Shown in pieces: positions 25,601 to 37,451 of a stretch of 64,000 nt of DNA. The stretch covers positions 54,310,817 to 54,374,816 of the forward strand of contig OZ022342.1 in assembly GCA_963989245.1 (NCBI GenBank), read 5' to 3'. Made by a program: the position numbers and the translations under genes. Every line of letters starts with the position of its first letter. Position 1 is the first letter of the stretch. Source of the DNA: Nansenia antarctica. Taxonomy: Eukaryota; Chordata; Actinopteri; Argentiniformes; Microstomatidae. The notes below the pieces were generated by a model. It did no database searches, was not told where the DNA came from, and saw only the letters and a list, made by a program, of their open reading frames with translations.

Positions 25601-28600
25601 CCGTGGGGAGAGCCCCGTCTGCAGGTGTGGTGGAGGCCAGTATGCACGGAAACTACTCCCCAGTGTCAGACTTTGAAGATCAGGACATGGAGCTGGCAGC
25701 TGAGAAGGGCCGTGATGCTCTAACCTGGTTGGTCAACTCTGCTCTGGCGGACACAGAGTCTAGTGACAGTCAGGAAATGCCCCTTCCCTTCTTGAAGGGT
25801 CAGTCTGAGCAGCCACATCCACAGACTCATTTAACCTTCCCCTCAAACTCCCAGGTACCTTCTAATAGCACTGAGAAACCCAAGTGCCCCCTCGGGGCCA
25901 AGAGTAGGACTACTGCTGCATTTTCAGAGGGAGTCCAATTGAGCCCCATTGGCGCTTGCTCACAGTTGCCACATTCCGTTAAGATTGTAGGGGGGGCCAG
26001 GCCTGAGCACACTGGAAGGATGGCTCTTTCTCTGCCTCTGGGCCAGACTGATAGAGGGCAAAGCATCACCAGTCCACCGCACACTGACCACAAGGCCAAC
26101 TCCCAGTCCTCCGAGGAGGTAGAGAAGGACAGTAAGACCCAGAGGAAGAAGAGGAACAAAAGGGAAGCAAAGAGGTATTCTCCTAGTGATTTCAACTCCA
26201 CTGCCAAGCCTGTTATGGGTAGCCATTCAGCACAGCCACATGTCAGACTTCAGGCTTCTGTGGGCAAAGAGGCAGCAAAGGACGGGCAGAGCCAACAAGG
26301 GAGGTTTGTTGGGAGTATGACGGTTTCATGTGGTGAACAGGGAAAACACACAATGAACGATTCAGACACTGGCTCTCTCCGGTTAACCCTACATAATCCA
26401 CCACAGTCTCCGATGTCCCAGGGCCAGCTGAAGTCTCCAGACCGACTACCGGTCTTAGCAGCGTCCTATTCCCGATTCTCTCTGCCCTCCCAGTCCATGT
26501 CTGGGTGTGTGGACACTCAGAAGGGCAAACGAGCCCCAGACAGATCCCTCCTACCCTTCCACTCCACTAGCCCCTCAGTGGACAGGGTCCCCGGGGCGTC
26601 GAACCTCCCTAAGCACTCCTCTCCCAGGAACGGCACCTCCAAGCCTCTCCTGGTCGCCGGCAAACCCAGCCTCAGCGAGGACCAGTCCCTCCTGCTCCAG
26701 CTCTCCGACACGGCCAACCACCTGATGCCCCTCAGCCGCAGCCCTAGCCCTGACCTCCCTCTGTCCCTGGACAGGCACGCCGCTCACGGCACACTGGGCA
26801 ATCTCTCCCGCTTCCTCAACTCCAAGCTAAAGCAGCACTGCGATAACCGACCTTCCTCCAAGAGACGCCCGCTGAAGGGCGGCAGCCGCCTGGCCCAGAG
26901 CATGCCTCTCCCTGAACTGGAGGCAGAGAGCTCCCACCACTGGCAGCCTCTGGTGATGCTGGGCAGCCCCCTCCGGCCCCTGTCCCCCCTGCAGCTGAGT
27001 CCTCTGGGCCAGTCCCCCCGCGGCACCCCACCCCTGGGCCTGCACAAGCTGCTGGACGGAGACGCCGCCATTGAACACAACCTCTCCAGGATTTTCCGTT
27101 CCACCGCCCGCTTCCCTATGTCTGTCTTCAGCCGGGGAGGCTTCCTCAAGGCCGGCCTCAGCACGGTGCTGGCCGCCCACTCTCCCGCCTCGTTCCGACT
27201 CTGGTTTAGGCACAGGTGCCCCGCTCCCCTCATGAAGCTGTCGCCATCGGCCGTGGATACGGTCGTGTGTCAGATCATAGCGTCCCGGAAGTATCCTCCC
27301 CTCCCATCCCTCAAAGACTACACCGGCCCCCCTGGCCTGGACAATGACCACAGGTCCGTCTCCAACCTCCATAACGGCTTTATTCGAAAATGTTTTACAG
27401 AAGGGTATTTAATTTATGAAATATGCCAAGAAAACACTCTTTTATTTTTTGTTTTGTGTCTGTAGTTACGCTCGATCTGGTGGTCAAGAGGCCTCTGGCC
27501 GGAGCTCTACGGCGTCAAGGTGAGCAACTTCTACTTCTCAGTGTGAGGGCATCTGTTATGGATTGGTTATTGATGAGTAAAATAGCTATTTAACACTAGA
27601 ACCGCCAGAGGGCGCCGTATACCTAAAACCGCCAACGGGTCAAATTGACGTCTGTGCCTGGCTACGGCATTTCTAGTATCCGAGCCTACAACAAAATGTA
27701 CTCTGTCATTGTATTAAGGCATTGTGTTCACAAATGAATATTTCAAGTCATAAAATGGTGTTGGTCCCTTTTGTTTTATAATTTAAGTATCTTTGACAAC
27801 ACTCATCGCTTTGCCTGTACGTCAATGTAAATCAGTCAAAAATAACACTGGAAATGGGTAGGCTATTAGAAGAATATTTGGGTGGTGTGATGGGCGTAAA
27901 ACGTCATTCACCACATAAAAAGACTAAATTAACAAAGTACCTACCCCAAATGGACCATAATAACCACAGCATCGGCCTATGTTGCAACAGAATGTGACGA
28001 AAGAAAGCGCGCCTCCTGGGATGTCTCAGTCGCTGAGCTGAAGGCATTTATTGCTCTGCTATATGTGAGGGGTGCATACTGCCGGAAAAAACATTGAAAT
28101 TGAAAGTTTCTGGTTGGAGAAATGGGGAAATGCCTTTTTCAACTCCACATTATCTCAGAACCGGTTTCGGGAGATCATGCGCTTTCTGCGCTTTGACAGG
28201 AAGGAGACCCGACGCTCCCGGTTGACCACCAGGTTGACAGGTTTGCGCTCATGGCTGAAGTGTGGGAGAGATTCAGGCAAAACTGCATCTCATGCTAGAA
28301 GCCAGGGCAGGACATCACCGTGGACGAACAGCTGTTCCCGACGAAAACAAGGTGCCGGTTCACGCAATATATGCCCAACAAGCCAGATACATTTGGAATT
28401 AAGTTTTGGCTGGCAGCAGATGTTGAGAGCAAATACCTGCTGAATGGCTTCCCATACCTGGGTAAGGATACAAGCAGACCAACCACGCAGTCCCTCGGAG
28501 AGAATGAGTAGACTTTGAATCATATCATTGTAATTGCTAGGCAACGACATAAACAATGCAATGCCGCGTAGAGGGACTATTGTTTGTGCCGTTGCCTATA

Positions 28601-30354
28601 GCGGTTATAATGCATTTTTATATGTGGGTCGATTTGACGCCGTGGCGGTTATAGGTATAAATGCCTGTCTTTTTTATTTAGATGTATCTATACCATATTT
28701 AACAATGGCAAGTGCAACACAACACCATTTTAGGAAAAGTCAAAGACGGGGGGGACTTCAATATTTTATTAAAACATAGTTATGTACAATTGAAAAACCC
28801 ACTTGGGTCAAATTGACGTCATGGCGGTTCTCAGTGTTAAATATTGTAATGCCACGTCTATTATAGAATGCCCTCTCTCTGGAGACTGAACACTGTTTTC
28901 GTCCTTCTTGTTGTGTCCTACACTAGCACGTGTCTCACCTCTCCATCTCCAAGGCGCCTCCGCAGAGTCCGACTCACCCCAGAGCGTGCTCACCCCCCCA
29001 GCCACAGCCCTAAGATCATGCGCTTGGACTGCATCCAGCCAGAGCCCATGCCCAGCTTTGCCCTCGCCAGTGCCAATGTGAAATACCCTGGCATGCACGG
29101 CCGTACTACATCCAGAGAGGTAAGAGTAGTCTAGTGGTGCATAGTGTGTCTGACATCACGCTAATCTTAGCGTGTCTCCTTTGTCTCCCTTTTCTTAATA
29201 TGCAGTTCTGTGAGTGCAGTACACTGATCTCTCTCTATGGCTTTAACTCTTTGTTGTTTTGTTTTGAAGGGAGGGCTGTATGATGCTGGGGTCGGGTCCC
29301 TTCATCGCTCGAAGAGGGTGTCACAAATCCGCATACGTAAGACTGTCCCCAAACCAGACAACAACCTCACACCCATGGGCCTCCCCAAACCAAAGAGGTG
29401 AGAAAAGCAGCGGACAGGACTGAAAAAGAGACAGATTAAGAAAATGATTAATTTGTCGAGTAAGAAGAAGAGAAGTGACCCACCTGTTTTCACTTTTTCC
29501 TCATGTTTTTTTGTGTGTCTATCCTGTCAGACTGAAAAAGAAGGAGTTTAGCTTGGAGGAAATTTACACCAACAAGAATTACAAGTCACCAACTCCCAAC
29601 AGGTCAGTGTTCTTGCTTATGCCCCATTTCTTATTGTACCTGCCTGGTCAGAACTAAGAACCACAATATGCCTCCCTTGACTCTCCATGTGATGCTGGAC
29701 ATGAGACTGTTTTTAAAGATATCTGCAGTGCACATGCAATTTCATATTGTGAATATGTTAGTATGCAGTGTCCACATACAACATTTATGCAATACTGTAT
29801 GTTGAGGGGTAGTGGTTTCCTAGTGGATAGTAAGTTGCACCACCACTAGTGTGCCCTTGAGTTAAGGCACTTAGCCCTAAGTTACTGCAGGGAGACTGTC
29901 CCTGTAATTTGTAATTGTAGGTCGCTTTGGATAAAAGCGTCTGCTAAATTATTAAAATGTCAAATCTATGGCCCATACATTTTCCTCTCTGTCACTGCAC
30001 TCCTCTATATCATGGCTCTAAAAGGTTGTCTGTCTCTGTGTCTTTGTCGGTCTGTCTTTCATACGGTTTCTTGTCCCCCTCAGGAGCCTGGAGACTATCT
30101 TTGAGGAGCCTAAAGAGAAGAATGGAGCGCTTGTCTGCATCGGGCATCAGAAGAGGAAGCGAGTGCTGGATTTCCCGGACTTCACTCTGCCTCGTAAAAG
30201 GAAAGCCAGGGCCAACCTGGGGCTCTTGCGTGTGAAGGGGCCTCGGGGCCGCGGCCGGAGGGGGCGGCCTGACGAAGCAGACCTGGACATCATGCTCATC
30301 GAGAGGCTGAGCGAGCTGGACGACTTCTTCACCCGCGAGGGGCTGGACGACTGA
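22614..30354 (+). CDS. prr14: Proline-rich protein 14 (Tantalus domain), nine coding exons
   Basis: In mammals PRR14 tethers HP1-bound chromatin to the nuclear lamina. Exons: 22614-22958 (exon from 22606), 23039-23099, 23278-23616, 25352-27353, 27466-27519, 28927-29119, 29270-29397, 29531-29602 and 30084-30354. They total 1154 aa with all phases consistent. Exon 3 encodes a helical L-E-R-C-L-A-A-H-Q / L-E-L-V-E-R-R-M-E-Q-L segment, likely coiled coil. The 2-kb exon 4 is disordered and Ser/Pro-rich with K-K-R-N-K-R basic clusters, ending in a conserved block (L-H-K-L-L-D-G to R-K-Y-P-P-L-P-S-L-K). The Tantalus domain spans about 1000-1085 (R-L-K-K-K-E-F-S-L-E-E-I-Y-T-N-K-N). L-E-T-I-F-E at 1067-1072 fits the LxxIxE B56-PP2A docking motif. 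Exon 4 has two in-frame acceptors (25351 and 25370). PRR14L is the alternative name. Confidence 0.85.
23700..25239. mobile_element. 1.54-kb non-coding TIR element in prr14 intron 3, 3-bp ATA TSD
   Basis: Left end TGGCGCTTTTCCACTACTG and right end CTGTAGTGGAAAAGCACCA are inverted repeats. ATA flanks both sides (23697-23699 and 25240-25242). The left end continues with ACCCGAACCGGGCC and the right end carries matching GGCCCGGTTCGGCTCGCTTC, so the inverted homology is longer than the tip. A run of about 24 C lies at 23830-23853. No transposase frame is visible. A 3-bp duplication would suit PIF/Harbinger-like elements, but ATA is not their usual TWA, so class is open. Confidence 0.7.
27594..28836 (+). 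mobile_element. piggyBac transposon remnant in prr14 intron, TTAA sites
   Basis: TTAA at 27590-27593 and 28837-28840 flank ends that match as inverted repeats: CACTAGAACCGCCA at left, TGGCGGTTCTCAGTG at right. Subterminal GGGTCAAATTGACGTC also occurs in both ends. Inside, 28072-28510 holds pieces of DDE_Tnp_1_7 transposase: W-L-E-K-W-G-N-A-F-F and L-S-Q-N-R-F-R-E-I-M-R-F-L-R-F-D, then after a frame change D-E-Q-L-F-P-T-K-T-R-C-R-F and N-K-P-D-T-F-G-I-K-F-W. The rest of the transposase is deleted, so it is dead but bounded. Confidence 0.92.
29803..29962 (+). mobile_element. Truncated tRNA-derived SINE in prr14 intron
   Basis: Contains GTGCCCTTGAG, AAGGCACTTAGCCCTAAGTTACTGCAGGG-like body and the tail TCGCTTTGGATAAAAGCGTCTGCTAAAT. 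The same body and tail appear complete at 36563-36778. The tRNA-like head is mostly missing here. Confidence 0.8.
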
Positions 30355-33300
30355 CCCTTCTCAAACACACAGACGACGACAGAGACGTGCTAGTTCCTCC
30401 TTCTCAGTTTCGGCGCAAAACTTTAGAATTAGATTATGATCTGTTTGATTAAGTGAGTTAGTGTGTGTAGGTGTTTAAAATAGATTTCTATCATAATGTT
30501 GACTTGAATGGCACTTGAAAAGCTCAGCCAATCAGATTGTAGTACTGATTCCACAGTAATAAGGTTTTGTTTTTCGAACTGCTAGAAAAGAGGAACTCAA
30601 CGTGTGCCTTTGTGGAAATACGAACTCAGTCCAGAAAAATCCATGATTATAGAAACTATAGCTATGATAATGGAGAACTTGGAACACTCAACAACTCGTA
30701 TGCCTAAGTGTGTGTGGGTGTGTGTGCACGCACACTCAAAATACACTCAGAACTTTTACCTGTGATCACTTACGTCACCTGTAGACTGTACAAGCACATG
30801 GAAGACAACCCCATACCTGAGCACTTTCCTTCTTACCTCAGCCAGCTCTCACCTCCTCCACCACCTCCCCTTCCTCCCACTACTTCAGTTCTGTTTTTGA
30901 ACAGGACCGTGTGAGGACACCACATGGGGGTCCTGTGAGCCAATTTTTGTATACATTTTTTTTCAGCTTTACCCCTCCAGACAATGTCCGTCTCTGCTAG
31001 CATAGTCTGGGGAACAGATGTTACTGGGCACCAGTATTACCAAGAGTGGGCCCCTGTCCTGCTATCCTGTGTGTGTTGTCGGGACATCAGTAGCTACAGC
31101 ACACCCTCCTGAAACAGATGCACTCAGACTCCTCACTAGTATCTGGACTACAAATAACGAGCATAAAAACTCTGATCAGGGTTAGGAATCACAGTGAAAC
31201 AATATGGGTCAGGACAGGGGTATATGCACTGCAGTATTTGTTAAGCATGGCGTTCTTAGCTAGACAGTTTGCTGTTTGCCCTTCCTATCCACCTCCAGAG
31301 GATCCTCCTCTACCAATTTGATTTGATACACATATGTGAAAGTGTACTATGTACTAGTATCTCTCTACTTCATTGTTGAGCATCACCCTTGCTGGACAGT
31401 CACAAGGTCGTAGAGGACTGCTTGGGGGGAAACCAAAGCCTCAACTCAATCCCTTGGCCCGCTTATAACTGACTGATTTGATTCAGTAACAATGGAGACT
31501 GTCATGATCATTGACTCGGGTAACCATGGACACAGGGTTAGCCCTTAGTAGGGCTTTACCTTGGCACGGATCTCAAACTGGACCTATCGGAGTTCACAGA
31601 ATTGGTTCCATCCTGTGAATTTGTTCTCATCTTAGTACATACTTTTTCTTGGAACATGTGAAATATGCAATGTTTTGTGTGTGTGGATATTCTGTAGGCA
31701 GCCCTATGGTGATTTATTGTTCTTGAGTGAGGCCAGTGTGGTTGTCATACACCTCAAATTCCCCAGCATGGGCTCTATTGACAGCAAGATACAGTGTCCC
31801 TCAAACCTTGGTTGAAATGGTACTGTATTATTTTTCTATCAAACACTTTAGGTGCATTATTTACTTTGCCTGGCGTAAAGGCCTAATATTCCGTAAACGT
31901 ACAGAATAATCCCAGGTGCAAACCCTGCCTACCTGGCAACGGTTGGCAAGCTAAATCAAGTGCAAAGAAATCCTAAATCAGGACTGTTGTCTCCATTCCA
32001 ATTATTGGACTGAGTAGATGCCAATTCTGGGGTGTTCAATAGTTGGGCTGTGATGTGTCCAAATCCTCTTAGCTGCTGACCTTTTTTCCTTGGACGAGGG
32101 TGATTGAGGAGTCATGAGCACTGATTGGCTTATAGAACAGAGAGAGGTGGATTGTGTGCCTGTGGTTCTGTTTCTAAATCCTATTGCTGCTACGCCCCTT
32201 ACCTAGTATATTATATGCCGCTAAATTATATTTCTAGATGTTGTGTTGAAGTTCGAAATCGTAGTTTTATTTTTAATTCATCCATTCATCCACGCCACCC
32301 ATTGAGTAAAAGAGCTGCCGTTGACTGTCCAGTCTTAAAAGAGCATTTAGCTATTATCTGCGTGTGCAACTAGTCGCTTTCCACCATGCGCAGTGTGTGT
32401 CCAACCGTCTTAGATGTTACATGTCGAACCATGCCCATTAATTCAAGATGCCTTAGATTCAAAGACCTAGCTTGCAATCCTGGTCACCATATGTCACCAG
32501 ATCAACTCCTTTTATAATTGTTGTGTCAAACATCAAATATGACTGTTGTTGAATTAGCATTGCTACAAGGAGATGACTAAAGCTGTGACCCCCCCCCCCC
32601 CCCCCCCCCCTTGCCACAACTGCATACCAGACAGGTGGTCTGGGGTTCCGAATCCAATGGAAATGCTAGTTCAGCATCACATACTGACATTATCCTATCG
32701 ACTTTTGGGCAAAAAAAAAATCTTGACAGATGGTTGTTTGCCTTGAACACCAAAGTATTCTACTGTTCAAATATTTCTGTTGGAAGAGCTAGTCCTACCA
32801 TAGCTCCAAAGCGATCCTCACTCCTGGTCCTAGAGAGCCACAGTGCTGCAGACCTTTTCTCCCCAACCTGGGACAAAAACCTGGACCCACTGTGGCTCTC
32901 CGGGCCCAGGAGTGAGTATCACTGTCCTAGTGTTCTCTCATCATTCTCCTCATGGAGGTTTCATGGATTTCCTCATGTTGTGTCTTTGTAGTTACCTTGT
33001 CGGAGGACACTCATGCGGATTGCAATGTGTGTGTTTAAATTCCACTTTCCTGGACCTATTTTCCAGTAGCTTTTCTGACGTGGCGGATGTCTGCACTTAA
33101 ACCCCAAAGAGCCAGACGCTGTGAAATGTTGTAGTGCCCCCCCCCTCGCCCACTGACCTCTGCTTGGAGGTCAGACTGAGTGGTAGAAAATGTGACAATT
33201 TATTGATGAGTGATGTGAAATTTATAGTTGTTTTTTCTTTTTTTTCTGTAATAGGGTTCTTTGTGTTTACACTGGTGTGTAGTGGAAGTGACACCTTTGA

Positions 33301-33471
33301 CATCTCCCTGAGAGATTTGACTTTTATATTGCTTTTGTATCCCTCCTATTCCTTATTTCACCCTCTGTATGACATGATGGGCACTTACTGCAGACTTTTA
33401 ACACACAGACCAACACTAAAGGTTAGAATTGTCAATCATTTTAATTGTTATATATATATTTTATGAATAAA
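30355..33471 (+). other. Probable long prr14 3' UTR and flank
   Basis: No coding sequence recognised in 3.1 kb after the prr14 stop. AATAAA at 33466-33471 (TTATGAATAAAATAG) is a candidate end. The stretch includes a run of about 22 C at 32589-32610 and a hairpin repeat at 32819-32914. Whether one transcript covers all of it cannot be told from sequence. Confidence 0.4.
32819..32914. repeat. Hairpin MITE-like repeat (27-bp arms)
   Basis: Left arm 32819-32845 (CACTCCTGGTCCTAGAGAGC...) pairs with right arm 32888-32914 with three mismatches around a 42-bp loop. Such 'CTCCTGGTCC...GAGAGCCACAG' palindromes recur in fish genomes. Transcribed, it would fold into a stable stem. Confidence 0.75.
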
Positions 33472-34129
33472 ATAGTGTTGAAATTCGCTTGAGTCTCTTT
33501 TTTGCATTGATGTGGTAAGAACATATTTGTTTAGATGGGGAAAGCATATTTTTAAATAGCTGCCAACTGACAAGTTATGAGCTTTTCGTCAAATGTTATT
33601 TTGGGGGAAAATATGTTTTTTTGGTTGTTCTTTAGAACTACCCCAATCCCTGAAAAAGAGCCAAATTAGACCAGGCCGAATATGGGGAAGGTGACAAAAA
33701 AGCCCATAACTTGAGAATGATTCATTTTATTTCATCAAGACTTCTGAACAGAGAATAAAAGTGGTATCCTAATTAAAAAATAAATTAAATCAACCTTTTT
33801 CTTTGATTGGTTGATTCATTCATTAGGATTCATTAACCTGTTTATATCCATCCTATTTCTCAGGTTTTCTGCTCGAAATGACATGCCCACAATGAATATA
33901 GAACATCATTCAGCCTTCATAATGATCAATGATGATCATTACAACGATGGTGATAACAATCACAGAGGAAATTCATTGGTGCTGTATTGATTATAAATAT
34001 CATCATGATAAACACCATGATATACCCTGTGTTAAAAACATATATATATATATCAATGGCTACACCAGTAGCTAACCCTAATCTCTTAGGCTCCCTCTCG
34101 ACACAGTACAATACATTGCATTGCAGTAC
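33472..34129. other. AT-rich spacer
   Basis: No gene recognised. Includes an ATGATG/CATCAT-rich patch near 33910-34020. Confidence 0.5.
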
Positions 34130-34270
34130 CTCACGGCTACACAGATGGGCTGCCTGCTGCTTGTGCTCCTTGGCGTGGTAGGCCGCCTGTTGGTAGTAGA
34201 AGCCAGGGTTCTGGGTCTGGATGGCCGTCAGGCCCAGCTTAATGGCCTTGTCAAGCAGGTCCCCAAGGGA
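34130..34270 (-). pseudogene. trappc11: Single orphan TRAPPC11 exon
   Basis: A 141-bp (47-codon) open exon on the minus strand, with acceptor CCAG before 34270 and donor GTACTG after 34130. It encodes L-D-K-A-I-K-L-G-L-T-A-I-Q-T-Q-N-P-G-F-Y then Y-Q-Q-A-A-Y-H-A-K-E-H-K. This is a highly conserved segment of TRAPPC11, a TRAPPIII subunit in ER-Golgi traffic and autophagy. No other TRAPPC11 exon is found anywhere in the window on either strand, so it is an orphan: a duplicated fragment, or misplaced sequence. The open frame is intact, so the copy is recent or is part of the true gene through an assembly error. Confidence 0.75.
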
Positions 34271-34918
34271 CTGGAACCAGGTGGGAGGGTGGGTCAGGGT
34301 AGAGTCAGGTTAGAATCAAGGTTGGCTTGCACCTTGGATAATGGGCAGGAATAGAAATGTTGCATATGGGTGTTCAGTTAACATTGACAACTTATCATTG
34401 ATTATCTACTATTTCTTTGGGGGGAGGGGGGGGTCGTGTTGAGCAATAGCTCCAACAAATTAACATTTTAAATATTACTCACCCCCAAAGTACTGTAATA
34501 AACCTCCTTGATGGGGTAGACCAAACCGGTCTACTGTCAGACCACAAGCACAGAGGACACAGACAATGACTTGAAATACAAAAGGGCCACTTTATTTTAC
34601 AGGGCAATTATTAAGACAGCACAGGTTGGGTAGAGTAGACCAACATGCAGCACTATAGCAGGTATCAACACTGTGTGTTGCTGGAGTGTAAAGGTGCACC
34701 TATGGGTGGTGGTGCTCATTTGGAATTTCCTGTCTTTTGTGGTTTTTGACAAGCCATAACTTCTCACTTAAAACATAGTTTCTGGCCATTAATCATTCAA
34801 TCAATTAGTGTAGACTAGGGTTGCAAAATTCTGAGATTTCCAAAACATGTACATTTCTGTTTTGCACAATAATTCCATTCTATATATCTCCAGTTAAGAC
34901 AAATTACCGGTACTCTTG

Positions 34919-34966
<48 letters not shown>

Positions 34967-34974
34967 ATTCTCAG
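34271..34974. other. Spacer before the CLN3 exons, with (TG)n at 34922-34965
   Basis: No further TRAPPC11 or CLN3 exon is seen here. The TG microsatellite ends nine bases before the CLN3 acceptor TTCTCAG, so it occupies the polypyrimidine region of that splice site. Confidence 0.6.
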
Positions 34975-35721
34975 GTACCAGACGCTGTACCAGGTGGGGG
35001 TGTTAATCTCGCGTTCCTCTCTCTGCTGTGTGAAGATCCGCAGAATTTGGGTCCTCTCCCTGCTGCAGGTAAGGGAATGGTGGATGAAAAGAAAGAGAGA
35101 GAGAGAGAGAAGGTAGTGAAACTTTCTACACACTACGCAGTTTTACCAATCTTGCGGTCAGAAAACCTTTCACACCACAGGAGACAGGGAGGAATAGAAT
35201 GTACATGGGTAACAATGTAATATCAAACATGATCTGATATGGTGCCAAATAAAAATATGAAATCCCTGTACTCCAAATACCTTCTAGGACGAGAAGCGCC
35301 TGTTCAGCTACATCCATGTTCGGCTTACCAAATACTATAGGTTAGAAATGGATAATTTTAGGATGAAATATGCATACTGTATATATGTAATACTTTTCCT
35401 CTCCGTATTTCTTTACATTGTTTGATCCCACCTGTCTTTCCACTCTCAACTCTATCCATCCGCCTCCTTCCACTGCCTCTGTCAACCCTCTCTCTCTTTC
35501 TCACTTGTCCATGCCCCCTCCCTCTCTCTCTCTTTCAGTGTGTGAACGTGGTGCTGCTGTCTCTGTCTGTGTACTACCAGTTCCTACCCAACCCGTGGCT
35601 GGTGTTTGGAATAGTACTCTATGAGGGGCTGCTGGGAGGAGCCGCATACGTCAACACCTTCTACTTAATCAGCAAGGAGGTGAGTCGGTCGACTGTGGTG
35701 GAGTTCTGTTTTGTGTCCGTC

Positions 35722-35890
35722 TACCTACATTTCACATTTGAACCATTTAGCAGACGCTTTTCATCCAAAGCGACTTACAATTAGAGATTGCTCCAGGGCA
35801 CACTAAGTGGTGGTGTTCCCAGGAGGGATTTGAGGCCTTCTGATCACCAGTCCAAGTCACTATCCACTAGGCCACCACCACTACCTGTTC
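35722..35890 (-). mobile_element. SINE, reverse orientation, in CLN3 intron
   Basis: Starts with ATTTAGCAGACGCTTTTCATC and ends in the tRNA-like CACTATCCACTAGGCCACC, the reverse complement of the SINE seen at 36563-36778. Confidence 0.8.
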
Positions 35891-37451
35891 TTCATGTCCC
35901 CTCAAATGGAGCTGCAGGAGTGTCTGTTGTCGCCGTTGCTCTTCGTCATAGCAATTGAACCACTCTCTATAGCGCTCAAAGCCTCAGCCCATTTCCAAGG
36001 CGATCACGCGTTATGGTGTTGAACATTAGGTATCCCTTTACGCAGATAATCTCTTGCTCTATATAAGAAACCCAGGGTCTCCCATCAGGGTACAAATTAC
36101 ATTTTCTGAAAAGTTAATGTTTTCCAATTAATACTCTGGCCCCCAAAAATCTAAGTCTTCAATTCCCTTTCTTCTGTCTAATTTGGGCTTTAAATCTGGG
36201 AATCAAGATTACCTGCACACTACCCTGCCTTTTTGATTCCGACCTTGCCTCATTAGTAACCAACACGAAGTCAGACTTTCAGCGTTGGAGCAGTCTACCC
36301 CTTTCACTCTCAGGAAAAGTGCAATGTGTCAAGATGACCATTTTACCCACGTTTTGGTATGTTTTTCAATGCCTTCCTCTATTTTTACCTAAGTCTTTTT
36401 TTTCCGCACTTTAGATCAGGCAATCACTACATTTATTTGGGGGGGAAAGGTTCCTAGAATCAGCAAAGTTATTTTGCAGAGACCAAGGAATTGTGGCGCC
36501 TCGCACTTCCTAATTTTATGCACTACTACTGGGCTGCCAACATTAAAACAATTATTTGTAGGGTAGCAGGGGTAGTGGTGGTCTAGTGGATAGTGAGTTG
36601 GACTTGTGATCGGAAGGTTGTGAGTTCAAAAATCCCGCCTGAAACCACACCACTACTAGTGTGCCCTTGAGTAAGGCACTTAGCCCTCAGTTACTCCAGG
36701 GGGAATGTCCCTGTAATTCGTAATTGTAAGTCGCTTTGGATTAAAAACGTCTGCTAAATGGCTAAATTAATTAAATTACTTAATTAATTAATTTGCTGGT
36801 TAAAATCTCCTGAGAATATCTGGTATAGCCTAGAGGCGCAGTCATGCCACTCATCCTCCCTATCTCCACTGGTTTACTCCTCTCTTCCTCTGTCTCCCTC
36901 CCGCCACTCCTCAAACCCTTTGGTGCTGTCCACTCGAAAGACATAGATACAGTTCCACCGTCACTTTAAGTGGAGCGGTGGGCCTATTAGTAATAACCAT
37001 TTATTTACTCCCTCCATTCTGAACTGAACTATTACCCACTGGAGCAGATTGGGTATCAATTGTTTCAAAGACCTTTATGATGATGATAATTTTGCCAGTT
37101 TTGATTCTTTATGTCTCAAATTTAGTCTGCCACGTTCAAATTAGTTTCGTTATCTTCAGGTCTGTCATTTCGTACACACAGGGATTGTAACACCTAGTCC
37201 TATTAAGCAATATTTTATTTGTATTCTTTTTTCTCTAGCTATTTACTGCTCACTTAATTGTCAATATTATTGCATTGGTTTTTGTGAGTGTTGTGTTGTC
37301 TTTTCTGTTGTCGCTGTGGGGGTGGGTGGGACCGGAGTAGGGGTGGGAAAAAGAAAATGTGAAAGAAATGGTGAATGTAAACTTGGGTGAATGTAAACTG
37401 TGTTGTTTGCTCATGCTTCTCACCAATTAAAAATGTAAAAAAAAAAAAAAG
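35891..37451 (+). mobile_element. Decayed Tx1/L1-like LINE ORF2 fragment in CLN3 intron
   Basis: Plus-strand LINE remains with frameshifts: near 36425-36540 a G-G-E-R-F-L...F-Y-A-L-L-L-G-C-Q-H piece, and near 37070-37180 K-D-L-Y-D-D-D-N-F-A-S-F-D. These match the post-RT region of fish Tx1/L1 ORF2. It ends in a poly-A run (37437-37451). A SINE interrupts it at 36563-36778. Confidence 0.7.
36563..36778 (+). mobile_element. tRNA-derived SINE nested in LINE
   Basis: Box A-like TGGTCTAGTGG and box B-like GTTGTGAGTTCAAAAATCC at the head, body AAGGCACTTAGCCC, and tail TCGCTTTGGATTAAAAACGTCTGCTAAAT followed by TTAAT repeats. The most complete copy of this family in the window. Confidence 0.85.

Noticed and set aside
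25827..27372. Minus-strand open frames of 126-181 residues inside prr14
   Set aside because: Shadows of the 2-kb coding exon; the plus strand has the conserved Tantalus-linked protein and consistent phases.
27466..27519. Alternative reading of prr14 exon 5 giving L-D-L-V-V-K-R-P-L
   Set aside because: It looks protein-like, but phases on both sides (27353 and 28927) support the other frame. I keep some doubt; cDNA would settle it.
36563..36640. Second tRNA gene candidate
   Set aside because: Head of a SINE; the box B region has extra bases and the body matches other SINE copies.
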